A DNA stretch of 64,000 bases from Micromonospora arborensis (GCF_003205615.1 NZ_PYBV01000009.1:1-64000); one strand, 5' to 3'. Positions 24,363 through 32,263 are shown, numbered from the stretch's first letter. Notes: generated by a model not told the origin, from the sequence alone. Numbers and translations are program-made.

Positions 24363-25436
24363 GGCTCTCCTCACGGGGTGGCAGGGACGGAAGACGAAGC
24401 ACCACCAGCCGTGGACGTCTGTCCGCTGGTGGTGATCGTCGTGTCTCCTGGCACCGCCGGAAGGGCGGCTCACGCCGGAGGGCGGATTCGTTCCGCCGAT
24501 GGGCCGTGTCCTTTGCGCTCGTGGACCTGATGAGTGAGGGTGGCACGGGTGGGGAGCCTGGAATGCCGGCATCCGGCGGGTTGCCGCAGGCTGCCCCCAC
24601 CCGTGGAGCTGGGAGCGAATTCGGGCCATCGTGGACGGCAGGGAAGGCCGTACTGGGCCGCTCAGCGAATTCGGGGAGCCGGCACAGCGGCCGGTGTGAT
24701 TGAGAGCCGGCGGGACGTGTCCCGCATCAGCGGTAGCAAGGCCGCTCGGCATCTCCACATCGAGTCCAGCGATCCGGCAAGAAGGCCGCGCTGGCGTGCT
24801 CGATGAGCGCCAGAGTAGCACCGGGTGCCGACACGTCAACCCGCCATGATGTCACCGGGGCGGGCCGCCGGCTGCCGGCCGATGTGGGAGGACTTTCTGT
24901 ACGTCTATCAAGGCGGCCCGCAACGGGCCGCACGCGCCGCCGCCTGGGCGCGCGTCCGTCGCTCCGCTGACGCTTCGACTCCGGCCACGCAACACGCCCG
25001 GCGGCTGGCGCGGAAGCGAGAAGCCCAAGGGGGCCGCCGCAGAACGACAGGATGCTTGGCCCGGTGAGGGGTGGGGCCGGCAGCCGGCCGGGCCGCGCGG
25101 CCACGAGCCCGCGCGACGTAGGGGAACGCACGCCCGCCGCGTCGGCGATCTGGCGGCGGTCGCGGGGTTGCGGCTACTGCGCCTCCGGCGGGGGCGCTCC
25201 GGCTCCAGGATGGCCGAGGTATCGCCGGCGGCTCACGGCTCGTGGGTGGTTGCGGTAGGCCATCCCGCCTGCCCTCGACCCGGGCAAGCCGAGCAGACCA
25301 CCGCCCGACCCGCCAGCGTCCGTACGTCCGTCAAGGCCGTCTTGACGTGGCGGGCCGGGCGGCGGCCCGCTCCCCAGGAGGGCGGGTCGACGGCAGACGG
25401 GAAGGCACACGTATAAGCAGGGTCACAGCCTTCACA
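24363..25436. other. 1.07-kb non-coding region with nested hairpin; possible origin
   Basis: No frame here shows convincing codon bias or family motifs. Upstream of rep it probably holds the rep promoter. At 25302-25361 an imperfect outer stem (CGCCCGACCCGCCAGCGT / ACGTGGCGGGCCGGGCG) encloses a perfect inner stem GTCAAG-GCCGT-CTTGAC (25330-25346). A double- or single-strand replication origin or a transfer (clt-like) site would be expected in this part of an AICE-type element, but the role is inferred from position only. Confidence 0.45.
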
Positions 25437-26726
25437 TTAAGCGTGAGTCTGTACCTTACGCGCTCGCCATAGGAAGTAATAGGGTGACGAACGAGCCTGC
25501 TTGCGATCTTTAATGTATTCCGAGAATTGATTCAGGGGTATGGTTGCGCTTACTGCGGAACCGAGGAGTGCCGCAGCGAGCGGCAGGTTTGCGATCAAGC
25601 TGATAGCTGCTGCGGCGAAACCCACTGACACTGTGGCGAATCCACCTACCCCGAGCGCCCAGCGGTCTGCCGTCAACTTTCGCTCTAGGTCCGCTAAGGC
25701 TGGTTTTAGAATCTCTTGCCAGGCTTTTTCGCCGACCGCAGCAGGATTCGATGTCTGATCGTTGGCTAGCGTAGCCGAAATTGCCATTGTCAGCGCTTGC
25801 TGAAATACGATAAAATCGTCCGGGGCGTTCAGGCGCAATTTGATAAGCTGGGCGGTGCTCAGGCCTGAAAGTACGGGTATTTTCATTCGCAGGGCTACGT
25901 CATCAACAGTCACCTCGTCGGCTACTTTTTGCTCGAATAGGGCGGGGTGCGCTACCGACGACAAGGGAAGATCTAGCGCCTTTGCTGCACCTGCATCGAT
26001 AATCATTGCCGCCAGGCTGTTTCGGATGACCAATTCAGCTACATGCCGTCTCGACGGCTTTCGCTTTTGATGAAACGGACGGCCAACGGTGTTGTTGAAC
26101 GTCGGTGATTTGGCCGAGCCCCACCAGACCCCCGGTTCTAGCTCTTCGATCCGAACAGCATCCCGGCGGACCAGTTGCTGCGCCGCCGATGAGATTGCAT
26201 CCGGAGTGGCGATCTCACCCAGGCCGATATTCTGGGCCAACTCCCACAGGTGGTTCTCGCAGTAGCAAGGCTTGTCGGTGAATATTATGTGATTACCCAT
26301 TCCGCTGTCGCGGATGTAATTGAGCGATGCAACGTCCTGAACGACGTCAGAGGTCAACAGGTGGCTGTGGCTACTGCTCCGGAGTTGTTCGACTAGCATC
26401 AGGTATGCACTAGCTTGGGGTCCTTGCATGACTACCTGATCAAAGTAATGCAAGACTGAGCCAAGTTCATTATCTAGGCCCAGTCTGCGGCATTCAAATG
26501 CGCTGCAAGTGGCCGGTGAAGTGATCTCCAATCCAGGGCCAGCAACTACAGTTCCGGTATAAGGCACGTCCTCGAAAGTCATTTGTGCGCCCAGCCTTGC
26601 CAGGTCCTCTAGTCGATTTATGGCTGACGAGCTTGACAGTGCGCGACGGGCGGCTTCGGGGGTATTCGCTTCAAACTCGTCAATCCACGAATATAGCCAA
26701 TGATTTCCAGAGTTCATGCTCTGCAT
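25437..26726 (-). CDS. Orphan element cargo protein with C-terminal membrane hairpin
   Basis: This 429-residue protein of unrecognised family is mainly polar to about residue 365. Two hydrophobic segments follow at about 366-402 (VGGFATVSVGFAAAAISL; LPLAAALLGSAVSAT), then a basic tail. A Cys pair occurs in KPCYCENHLWELA. AAGGAGG lies 5 bases before the ATG at 26726. Base composition and codon use are visibly less GC-rich than all neighbours, suggesting recent acquisition. It occupies the cargo slot of the integrated element. A membrane-acting defence or interference effector is a guess only; nothing catalytic is seen. Confidence 0.75.
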   Translation of the reverse strand: MQSMNSGNHWLYSWIDEFEANTPEAARRALSSSSAINRLEDLARLGAQMTFEDVPYTGTVVAGPGLEITSPATCSAFECRRLGLDNELGSVLHYFDQVVMQGPQASAYLMLVEQLRSSSHSHLLTSDVVQDVASLNYIRDSGMGNHIIFTDKPCYCENHLWELAQNIGLGEIATPDAISSAAQQLVRRDAVRIEELEPGVWWGSAKSPTFNNTVGRPFHQKRKPSRRHVAELVIRNSLAAMIIDAGAAKALDLPLSSVAHPALFEQKVADEVTVDDVALRMKIPVLSGLSTAQLIKLRLNAPDDFIVFQQALTMAISATLANDQTSNPAAVGEKAWQEILKPALADLERKLTADRWALGVGGFATVSVGFAAAAISLIANLPLAAALLGSAVSATIPLNQFSEYIKDRKQARSSPYYFLWRARKVQTHA

Positions 26727-27006
26727 TTAGGCCTCCTTGGGCTGATGTTACCTGGCGGGAGTCGTCGTATGACCATGCGACGCACTGCTCGGGCTGAGGG
26801 ACCAGCGATTGGAGATCATTGGGCACAGACTCGGCACAGCCAACAGTGAGGACGCGTACGAGACATCGAGAGCTACCGAGGGTTGCAAGCCAGGTCAACA
26901 CGTTGATTCGTCCACCTTGGCCGGCTTTGCCGTCAGGTTGCGGGTTAGGGGTTCAAGCCCCGCTCACGGCCTGGCGCTCGGGCTGGCGCGCTGCTCTACT
27001 GATGCA

Positions 27007-27174
27007 GTGCGCACTCCTCTTGTTCTCTGCGTCGCCTTGCTGGTGGCGGGTGTGTCGACGGCAGGGGCTGGACTCGTGATCGCCTTGGGACACGTCGAGC
27101 AGCCAGGGCCGTTCAACGAGGCGATGTTGGGAGCGGTGGGTGGGGCGATGATCGTCGCGGGTCTCCGCCGTTGA
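27007..27174 (+). CDS. Possible small two-pass membrane protein
   Basis: From a GTG at 27007, 55 codons encode two hydrophobic segments (LVLCVALLVAGVSTAGAGLV and MLGAVGGAMIVAGL) joined by a short polar loop with NE. The ribosome site is weak. Upstream (26941-26965) is a sequence resembling a tRNA T arm (GGGGTTCAAGCCCCG). The gene may be real or a fragment. Confidence 0.35.
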   Translation: MRTPLVLCVALLVAGVSTAGAGLVIALGHVEQPGPFNEAMLGAVGGAMIVAGLRR

Positions 27175-27197
27175 CAGAAGCACCGCTCCTCGGACTC

Positions 27198-27342
27198 GGG
27201 GCACACACGGGGCATAAGACAGCGTGAAACGTCGGCAACCAGCCATCAATGACGTGAGCTCAAGACCGGACGTCACCAGCCTGCCGGCCAGCCTGCCGCA
27301 GGTCACGCGAGGGCGGGTTTAAGTTCCGCTTCAACGTCTGAG
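27198..27342. repeat. Diverged repeat R1, copy 1 (copy 2 at 30674-30817)
   Basis: Both copies begin GGGGCACACA-GGGGCA-AAGACA, share AAACGTCG-CAACCAGCCA near the start and end in TAAGT-CCGCTTCAAC. The GC-rich, T-arm-like end and a GGGGCACAC run are typical of integrase-proximal attachment junctions in actinobacteria, so these may be scars of lost elements. Confidence 0.5.
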
Positions 27343-27350
27343 ACTCGGCT

Positions 27351-27401
27351 GGGTGACTAATTGGGTGACGACGGGCACAAGCGACGTCGGACGTCCGTGG
27401 A
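27351..27401. repeat. Diverged repeat R2, copy 1 (copy 2 at 30164-30224)
   Basis: The two copies share GGGTGACTA-TTG-GTGAC and, after a spacer of different length, GGACGTCCGTGGA. The unit is non-coding in both places. Confidence 0.45.
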
Positions 27402-27532
27402 CTCCTAGGGACTGCTCGGACTGCTCAGCCCTGCTGCTGGTGCAGTTCACAGCTGGCCAGTGGTTCCTTCACACCGAAGCGGTCGTCGTTCCAATCCCTG
27501 TAGCGCAGGTCAGCGTCCGGCATGCTTTAGAC

Positions 27533-27823
27533 ATGGACATCAGGACAGTCGACCCGCGCGACCAGACATGGGAGATCTGGCAGCCGAAGTATCGGGTCCA
27601 TTTCCATGACAAGACCGGTGCCGCCGAAGAGTACGAAGTCGAGGGGGTCGATGTTTCTCAGGTGATGGCGTGGGCAGCTGAACGCTGCGATGGTCGGACC
27701 TTTGTCGTGTATGCGTGTGTGCCTCGTGGCGGGCTTGGGCTTCTTCGTCTTGCGGGCATCGACCCCACCGAACGCCATCTGGGACCTGGATCTTCTCAGG
27801 CGATGGGACGACAGCAACGGTGA
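27533..27823 (+). CDS. Conserved actinobacterial hypothetical protein
   Basis: This 96-residue protein starts MDIRTVDPRDQTWEIWQPKYRV-, followed by EYEVEGVDVSQVMAWA and a C-terminal GGLGLLRLAGIDPT. This layout is that of a widespread small soluble family found on actinobacterial chromosomes and mobile elements; its function is unknown. It lies between the cargo gene and the GntR gene in the element. Confidence 0.7.
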   Translation: MDIRTVDPRDQTWEIWQPKYRVHFHDKTGAAEEYEVEGVDVSQVMAWAAERCDGRTFVVYACVPRGGLGLLRLAGIDPTERHLGPGSSQAMGRQQR

Positions 27824-27887
27824 CAGCAACAGGACCGGACCAGGGCATCCATTGACGGCCGGCAGCGGACGGTTGCCCAACGTCGCG

Positions 27888-27947
27888 GATGTCGACGCAC
27901 GCCGCCGGACGGAGCGCCCAGAACTTGTAAGCGAGACGTCCTAACTC
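27888..27947. repeat. Diverged repeat R3, copy 1 (copy 2 at 31752-31808)
   Basis: The copies share CGCGGATG at one end, then GCCGGACG-AGCGCCCA-AACTT-TAAGCGAG. They overlap the end of the preceding gene in one copy and lie in non-coding DNA in the other. They may be ends of the same lost element type. Confidence 0.45.
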
Positions 27948-27964
27948 AGCGAATGCACCGGGGA

Positions 27965-28189
27965 CTATCGGGGAAGCGGGTTGGCGACGTAGACGCCCTT
28001 GCCCTGCCGCCCGTCGATCAAGCCCTCAGCTTTGAGCACGAGCATGGAGGCGCGGATCACCGTGTTGCTGACTTCGTAGTGCTCGCAGAGGGCAGCGAAG
28101 GACGGCAGCTTGTCGCCCGGCTTCAACTGGCCGGAGCTGATCTGCTCGCGGATATCTCGGGCGACCTGTAGGTACGCAGCTTCAGACAT
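27965..28189 (-). CDS. GntR-type winged-helix regulator, KorSA-like
   Basis: This 74-residue protein is a complete GntR winged helix (YLQVARDIREQISSGQLKPG, LPSFAALCEHYEVSNTVIRA, wing GKGVYV) without an effector domain. AICEs carry such short repressors (KorSA in pSAM2) to control transfer or replication genes. It is divergent from the small-gene cluster at 28407. The gap between them contains imperfect CAAC...GTTG dyads (for example 28248-28262) that could be its operators. Confidence 0.85.
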   Translation of the reverse strand: MSEAAYLQVARDIREQISSGQLKPGDKLPSFAALCEHYEVSNTVIRASMLVLKAEGLIDGRQGKGVYVANPLPR

Positions 28190-28406
28190 AGGTGGTGCTC
28201 CCAGCTTGGCGGCTGGTGCAAGCAGACCACACCCCAGGCTCGACTTACAACGCTATGTGTTGCCAGTCGTTGCCTATGCGCACATTGCGTCCTACGTTGC
28301 TTGTGGGGTTACCCAGCTTGGCGGCCGGGTCGCCCCGCCGTGGGTGCCCTGTCTCCGGACACGGCTGACCGGGTGCCCACGGAACCCCCAGGCGTCGGCG
28401 GGAGGC

Positions 28407-28691
28407 ATGGTGACCAGCCCAAACGATGCAACTGCCTCAACCGCAGGTGCCGGCCGTGCGATCGGGGATTCCGGACATTGGCAGCGAAGGTCGGAGAGCA
28501 CTCGGCGGCGCGTGACCTACGACGAGTACGTCATCGCAGTGGCGCTCACCCTGGCCCGACGCCATCGGCCGATTTGGTCCTGGCGGCACTGGCGACGCGT
28601 CTGCCGCTGCGGAGCCGACCTGCCATGCAGAAGCCGCCACCTCATCCCAATCAACCGCGGTCACTGGCCGAGTCAGGACGGCCCGCAATGA
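28407..28691 (+). CDS. Small zinc-ribbon-like element protein
   Basis: This 94-residue protein has a polar N-terminus, a helix RRRVTYDEYVIAVALTLARR, and a C-terminal Cys knuckle VCRCGADLPCRSRH followed by IPINRGHW. Proteins like this occur in Micromonosporaceae AICEs in a cluster with other CxxC genes. The ATG at 28407 has a close GGGAGG; a GTG at 28512 is a possible shorter start. Its stop overlaps the next start (ATGA). Confidence 0.65.
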   Translation: MVTSPNDATASTAGAGRAIGDSGHWQRRSESTRRRVTYDEYVIAVALTLARRHRPIWSWRHWRRVCRCGADLPCRSRHLIPINRGHWPSQDGPQ

Positions 28692-28905
28692 CGACCCACC
28701 TCCCGGTCACACCGGCTTGGACGTGCGGCGGCTGCGGTGCCGACTGGCCCTGTCAGACCCGGCGGCGAGAGCTGCGAGCGGAGTACGACCGCGCCCCGTG
28801 TCACTCGCCCTCTACCTAGCCGCCCAACTCGTAGACGCCGCCCAGGACCTGTCCCAAGTCCCCGCCGGCCACCTGCATCACCGGTTTCTCGGCTGGACCC
28901 GATGA
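28688..28905 (+). pseudogene. Frameshifted Cys-motif protein
   Basis: The frame from the ATG at 28688 encodes a WTCGGCGADWPCQTRRRELR zinc-knuckle and stops at 28819 (43 residues). The +1-shifted frame continues from about 28798 with VSLALYLAAQLVDAAQDL...HHRFLGWTR, the expected C-terminal half, and stops at 28905 exactly at an ATGA overlap with the next gene. A one-base deletion near 28795-28798 (GCCCCGTG) explains this. The intact relative would be about 72 residues; its function is unknown. Confidence 0.7.
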
Positions 28906-29075
28906 GCATCCTGCGAACCGGCGACGAGAAGTTCCACTACAGCGACGGCTCCCACAAGTGGATCCCGCCGGGCCCGGACTACGACCAGGAGGTCTGGGAC
29001 GAGCAGGTCCGCCAGCACAAGCAGGGCCACCTCAGGAACGAGCGCGCGAAGGTCCGCATCCAACGCGTCGTCTGA
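28902..29075 (+). CDS. Small acidic/basic element protein, unknown
   Basis: This 57-residue soluble protein (starts MSILRTGDEKFHYSDGSHKW, ends in a basic RNERAKVRIQRVV) has its ATG overlapping the stop of the preceding, frameshifted gene. It is the last gene before attR. No family is known. Confidence 0.6.
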   Translation: MSILRTGDEKFHYSDGSHKWIPPGPDYDQEVWDEQVRQHKQGHLRNERAKVRIQRVV

Positions 29076-29083
29076 TGCCAGCA

Positions 29084-29104
29084 GTACAGCAGCGAAGTAC
29101 AGCA
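29084..29104. repeat. Possible integrase arm site, copy 2
   Basis: Sequence GTACAG-CAG-CGAAGTACAGCA, same orientation as the copy at 21351-21371. It lies 83 bases inside the attR core. Confidence 0.65.
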
Positions 29105-29187
29105 ACCGTGCCAGCCGAACCAGGCCGAGAAGCGCGTCAGCAGGCCGGATGACCTCGCACCACACCCCATCCGGCCGCCCCGCCGGC

Positions 29188-29246
29188 AATCCATAGGTTC
29201 AGGGTTCGAGTCCCTGGCGGCCCACTCCTCCGCAGGTCAGCGGCCC
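29188..29246 (+). other. attR of the integrated element
   Basis: The second copy of the att core (29188-29227) plus 18 of the next 19 bases. Only the tRNA 3' half is present here. Confidence 0.9.
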
Positions 29247-29260
29247 TTTTCGGGCCGCTG
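29238..29260 (+). terminator. Hairpin at the right att flank
   Basis: A perfect 9-bp stem CAGCGGCCC/GGGCCGCTG with a TTTTC loop. It is probably the original terminator of the tRNA-Lys gene, displaced by integration. Confidence 0.7.
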
Positions 29261-29653
29261 TCGCGCCGCGCCAATAGCCGATGGTGAGGGACGACACGGA
29301 ACGGGCGGCCGGGTGCTACGACGAGCACCAGTTGACACGAGCTGACACCTGTTGATGCCAGCGCACGGCGTTCGGGACGAAGAGGCCTTGAAGAGTGCCG
29401 GGTCCAGTGGGGTCTACTCAGGGCACCGGTCGCGTGCCACGCGTGCGGTCTCCCCACGCCGCCTCTTACTCCCACCGGTTCGGCTCACGCCTCGGGTGCC
29501 CCGGCCGCACCTGTTGAAGGGAGCACCTGACTCTACCCACGCCTGGTGACCCGAGCCAGAGGAGCGAAGGCGTGCACAAGCCGTGCCCGATGCAGCGGTC
29601 AACATCGGTCAGAGGAGGTGCACCGAAGTTCCCCGGATTAACGCGCCGTAGCG
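29247..29653. other. Non-coding stretch after attR
   Basis: Apart from the hairpin above I see no gene here. Reverse-strand frames are shadows of the att/tRNA sequence. A short direct repeat (GTTGACACGAGCTGACACCTGTTG, interrupted) occurs near 29331-29354. Confidence 0.5.
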
Positions 29654-29776
29654 GTGGTCCTGGTCATTCAGCCACTCACGGTGCAGATCAAGACGATTCC
29701 CAAGCTGATGTTGGGCACGGCCTTCAGTGTCTCCTCGGCGATCAATCTCGTGGTCACTGTCATCATGTGCCGGTGA
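29654..29776 (+). CDS. Possible 40-residue protein before the lipoprotein
   Basis: From a GTG at 29654 a short frame reads VVLVIQPLTVQIKTIPKL... and ends TVIMCR. Its stop overlaps the next GTG start (GTGA), as for coupled genes, but there is no clear ribosome site. It may be the C-terminal stub of a lost gene. Confidence 0.3.
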   Translation: MVLVIQPLTVQIKTIPKLMLGTAFSVSSAINLVVTVIMCR

Positions 29777-30141
29777 GACACGCTTGTGGTAGCACAGTGG
29801 CCGGCCCCCTGAGTAGGACGACACTGGTTGCCGTTTCGGTGTTGATGGTCGCGACCAGCTGTTCCATTGGCGGGTATTTCTCCGAAATGGGACCCGACGC
29901 TTGTGCGGTCTTTGGTCGGGTTCGAGTGGAGCTAGAGGAGGGCCCCCTGACTGCGGCCCAGGCCGAACCCGAGCTAGGGCGCGCGCTGAAGCTTGCCGGG
30001 GAGGCCGCCGCTGGTGGAGAGGCGCCATGGCATGACCTCGCCGTGGCACTGCAACAAATGGCGGAGGCGCAGGACCTGGCCGCGTTTCAGGCGGCCGAGG
30101 ATCGAGCATGGGAGATTTGCGCACCTGTGGTCGGTACCTGA
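29773..30141 (+). CDS. Small predicted lipoprotein
   Basis: This 122-residue protein has a basic/hydrophobic signal (LSRTTLVAVSVLMVATSCS) with a lipobox Cys near residue 32, then an acidic helical domain rich in Ala and Glu and ending CAPVVGT, so a disulfide with the CAVFG Cys is possible. The GTG at 29773 overlaps the previous stop; 29767 is an alternative start. The function is unknown. It lies in the decayed block between attR and the third att copy. Confidence 0.6.
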   Translation: MRHACGSTVAGPLSRTTLVAVSVLMVATSCSIGGYFSEMGPDACAVFGRVRVELEEGPLTAAQAEPELGRALKLAGEAAAGGEAPWHDLAVALQQMAEAQDLAAFQAAEDRAWEICAPVVGT

Positions 30142-30282
30142 TCAGAAAGGTCGGGCACTGGACGGGTGACTAGTTGAGTGACCATCGGGGAGGACGCCAG
30201 CGCACCAGCCTGGACGTCCGTGGACCGTTCCTTCTACACCAATGAACCCGCAGGCGGCCGCCCCGCGTTGATTGCCTGGGGG

Positions 30283-30619
30283 TCAAGGAGTCGGCGGCTC
30301 TTGCGATGCGTCGGACGCAGTCGTGCGAAAGGCCGCCGCCGGCTGGCGAGGCCGCCATCCCTCGCGCAGCGCCTTGCCGATGACTGCCGCGACCATCGAT
30401 GGAAAGAACAGGGACCGGCGGACCGCCGATCCAGTTGCTCGGGTGGTCCTGGGGCATGCTGACCAGCAGTACGCTGCCCTTGCAGTCGGCTTGCTCGACG
30501 GCGAGGGCGAGTGGTCGCTCACCGAGCGCCTGGACGTAGGTTGGTCTTCCGCGCGCCCGCCACCTGTAGACCACGCCGTCGACCGTGATGAGCCGAGAGC
30601 CCTTCTTGGTCAACGCCAC
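30283..30619 (-). pseudogene. Frameshifted small conserved protein
   Basis: From a GTG at 30619 the frame reads ALTKKGSRLITVDGVVYRW ... LVSMPQDHPSNWIG..., a known actinobacterial small-protein pattern. It then loses homology at PVPVLSI. The expected continuation PSMVAAVIGKALREGWRPRQP is present in another frame and stops at 30283. A single-base indel near 30402-30408 explains the split. The intact protein would be about 110 residues; its function is unknown. Confidence 0.65.
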
Positions 30620-30835
30620 GTCGACCCCTCGCCGATGCCAGTGCCGGCAGCTAATCACGCCGTACCGGTGGGTGGGGCACACAGGGGGCACAAGACACTG
30701 TCAAACGTCGTCAACCAGCCACCAACGATGGCAGCCCAAGACGCCGTGTGAGCAGGTGCCGACCAGCGTTCCCGCTGATGGTGGGACGGCTGCTCTAAGT
30801 CCCGCTTCAACTCGACGAGGTGGCGCTCAAAGAGC

Positions 30836-31600
30836 CTAAATCGCAGCAGTCAGCTGAGGCCGTCGGATGAACTGTCGGTCGCGGGCGGTGACCGAAGCCG
30901 TTGGGCTGGCTGCTCGGAGGACGACATCGAGAACCAGATCTGGATCCGCTAAGTAGGCGCCGCTGGCCCATGCGGCATTTGCCTCGATCACGGCCCAGTA
31001 GCCGTCGAGCAGTCCTACGTCCACGACGATGGCGGAGGGCAGCGTGTGCCCGTATCCGGCGATGAGATCGGTGCCGAAGGCTAGCGCGTCGGTCGACGGA
31101 GGGCCGAGGTGCAACCGGCCGTGCGCGGCGTACTGGCTGCCTGTGTAGACAACACCGTCGAGCAGGTGTAGCCGGTACTCGGCGGTGAAGTCGACGATGT
31201 CGCTGACGAGCACTGGAGTCCGCCGGTCGACAGCATCCGGGCCGGGCAGGCGGGAGCCATCGGTGTAGATCATCGCCGGGATGTTCTTGTCGTTGGGCGA
31301 CTTGATGAACGCCGGTCGACGGAGTTCGTAGGCCTCGCCGATGGCGACCAAGGTGATCTCGCGGCGGGTAAGTTCACGAGGAAGGCCAGTCAGCCAGCCA
31401 GGTCCAGCCTCCAGGGGCGCGATCCCGAGCAGCGGTGCGACGACGTCGGCGAAGCTCGGTCCCGCATGAAGGTGATCAGCACGCATCCCGGCGGGTACTT
31501 CGAAAGTGCGGAGCTGGACGGTGCGTAGTCCGCGTCGGTGAGCGGCGTCGCGCAAGCTCTGAGCCGAGGCTGTCAGGCGCGGCGGCAGGACAAGTGTCAC
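30836..31600 (-). CDS. ATP-grasp domain protein (R2K-like)
   Basis: This 254-residue protein has an N-terminal alpha/beta part (LVLPPRLTASAQSLRDAA), Lys-containing FIKSPNDKNIPA, VLVSDIVDFTAEYRLHLLDG in the nucleotide region, and a metal-binding WAVIEANAAWASG end. The pattern is that of small stand-alone ATP-grasp ligases of the R2K clade, often found with mobile or peptide-modification genes. The acceptor is unknown. The start is a GTG at 31600. It is the best-preserved gene in the block between attR and the third att copy. Confidence 0.8.
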   Translation of the reverse strand: MTLVLPPRLTASAQSLRDAAHRRGLRTVQLRTFEVPAGMRADHLHAGPSFADVVAPLLGIAPLEAGPGWLTGLPRELTRREITLVAIGEAYELRRPAFIKSPNDKNIPAMIYTDGSRLPGPDAVDRRTPVLVSDIVDFTAEYRLHLLDGVVYTGSQYAAHGRLHLGPPSTDALAFGTDLIAGYGHTLPSAIVVDVGLLDGYWAVIEANAAWASGAYLADPDLVLDVVLRAASPTASVTARDRQFIRRPQLTAAI

Positions 31601-31951
31601 GGCCGATGATCCTGCCCCAATATACCGTGACCGTTACAGCGGTTATCAGGCGTTCCGGTGCGGCCGGCGCGAGCGCGCGGTGGCTGTCGACAGCAACGGG
31701 CCGAGGCGAGGACAGCGGCCAGCGGCTCAGCACCGACAGCCGCCCGAGGTCGCGGATGCGGATGGACCTCGCCGGACGAAGCGCCCAAACTTCTAAGCGA
31801 GGCGTCGGGCGGCGAGGCAACGAGAAGGCAGCGCGAGCGTCGACGCGGGTCGACTCCGAACCGGAACCAACGACGCCCGGCACCTGCTCGCCGACGTGGG
31901 CCGCCACCAACTGACAGCAGTCGACAGCTTGAGACCGCCGGCGCTGGAGGC

Positions 31952-32263
31952 TTGCCCTGGACCGACACGTGGGAAGTCGGCGGCTGGTGGAACCGGCAAT
32001 CCAACCCGGAGATCGATCTTGTCGGAGCCGACCGCGCCCCGATCGCATCCCACATCGCATTCGCCGGCTCCATCAAGTGGCAGGACGGCCCGTTCGACCG
32101 GCATCATCTCGACGAACTGCGGCGCCACGCCCCGCTGATCCCGGGTTTTCAGCCCGGGACCAGCGGTCTGGTCGTCGTCAGCCGCTCCGGAGCCGACCTC
32201 CCGGACGGGGCCGCGGATCTTATCTGGGGACCTGACGACGTCATCCACGCCTGGTCGGTCTGA
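31952..32263 (+). pseudogene. C-terminal remnant of a DUF234 ATPase
   Basis: About 104 codons with VGGWWNRQSNPEIDLVGADR, AFAGSIKWQDGPFDRHHLDEL and VVVSRSG...IWGPDDVIHAW match the C-terminal DUF234 domain of archaeal-type AAA ATPases. The N-terminal ATPase is missing; upstream DNA (31601-31951) has no coding signal. The remnant should be inactive. Confidence 0.65.

Larger units (their letters stand above)
21259..29246. mobile_element. pSAM2-like integrative element without transfer ATPase (AIME type)
   Basis: The unit of about 7.9 kb lies between 59-bp att repeats at tRNA-Lys. It encodes integrase, excisionase and a RepSA-type initiator in one leftward overlapping operon, then cargo, a GntR regulator and a small-gene cluster. 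This is the core of actinobacterial AICEs. No FtsK/SpoIIIE-like TraB or Spd gene is present, so it resembles a mobilizable rather than self-conjugative form. Base composition drops clearly in the 25.4-28 kb segment. Confidence 0.88.

Noticed and set aside
24727..25131. A 134-codon minus-strand frame in the silent region upstream of rep
   Set aside because: Arg/Pro/Ser/Ala-rich without a domain, ribosome site or codon bias typical of the neighbours.
26941..26965. T-arm-like sequence GGGGTTCAAGCCCCG as a tRNA gene
   Set aside because: There is no acceptor, D or anticodon arm around it. It may be a fragment of an old attachment site, but not a gene.
29137..29475. Minus-strand frame containing GPPGTRTLNLWI
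   Set aside because: This peptide is the antisense translation of the tRNA-Lys/att sequence and appears wherever such a tRNA is read on the other strand.
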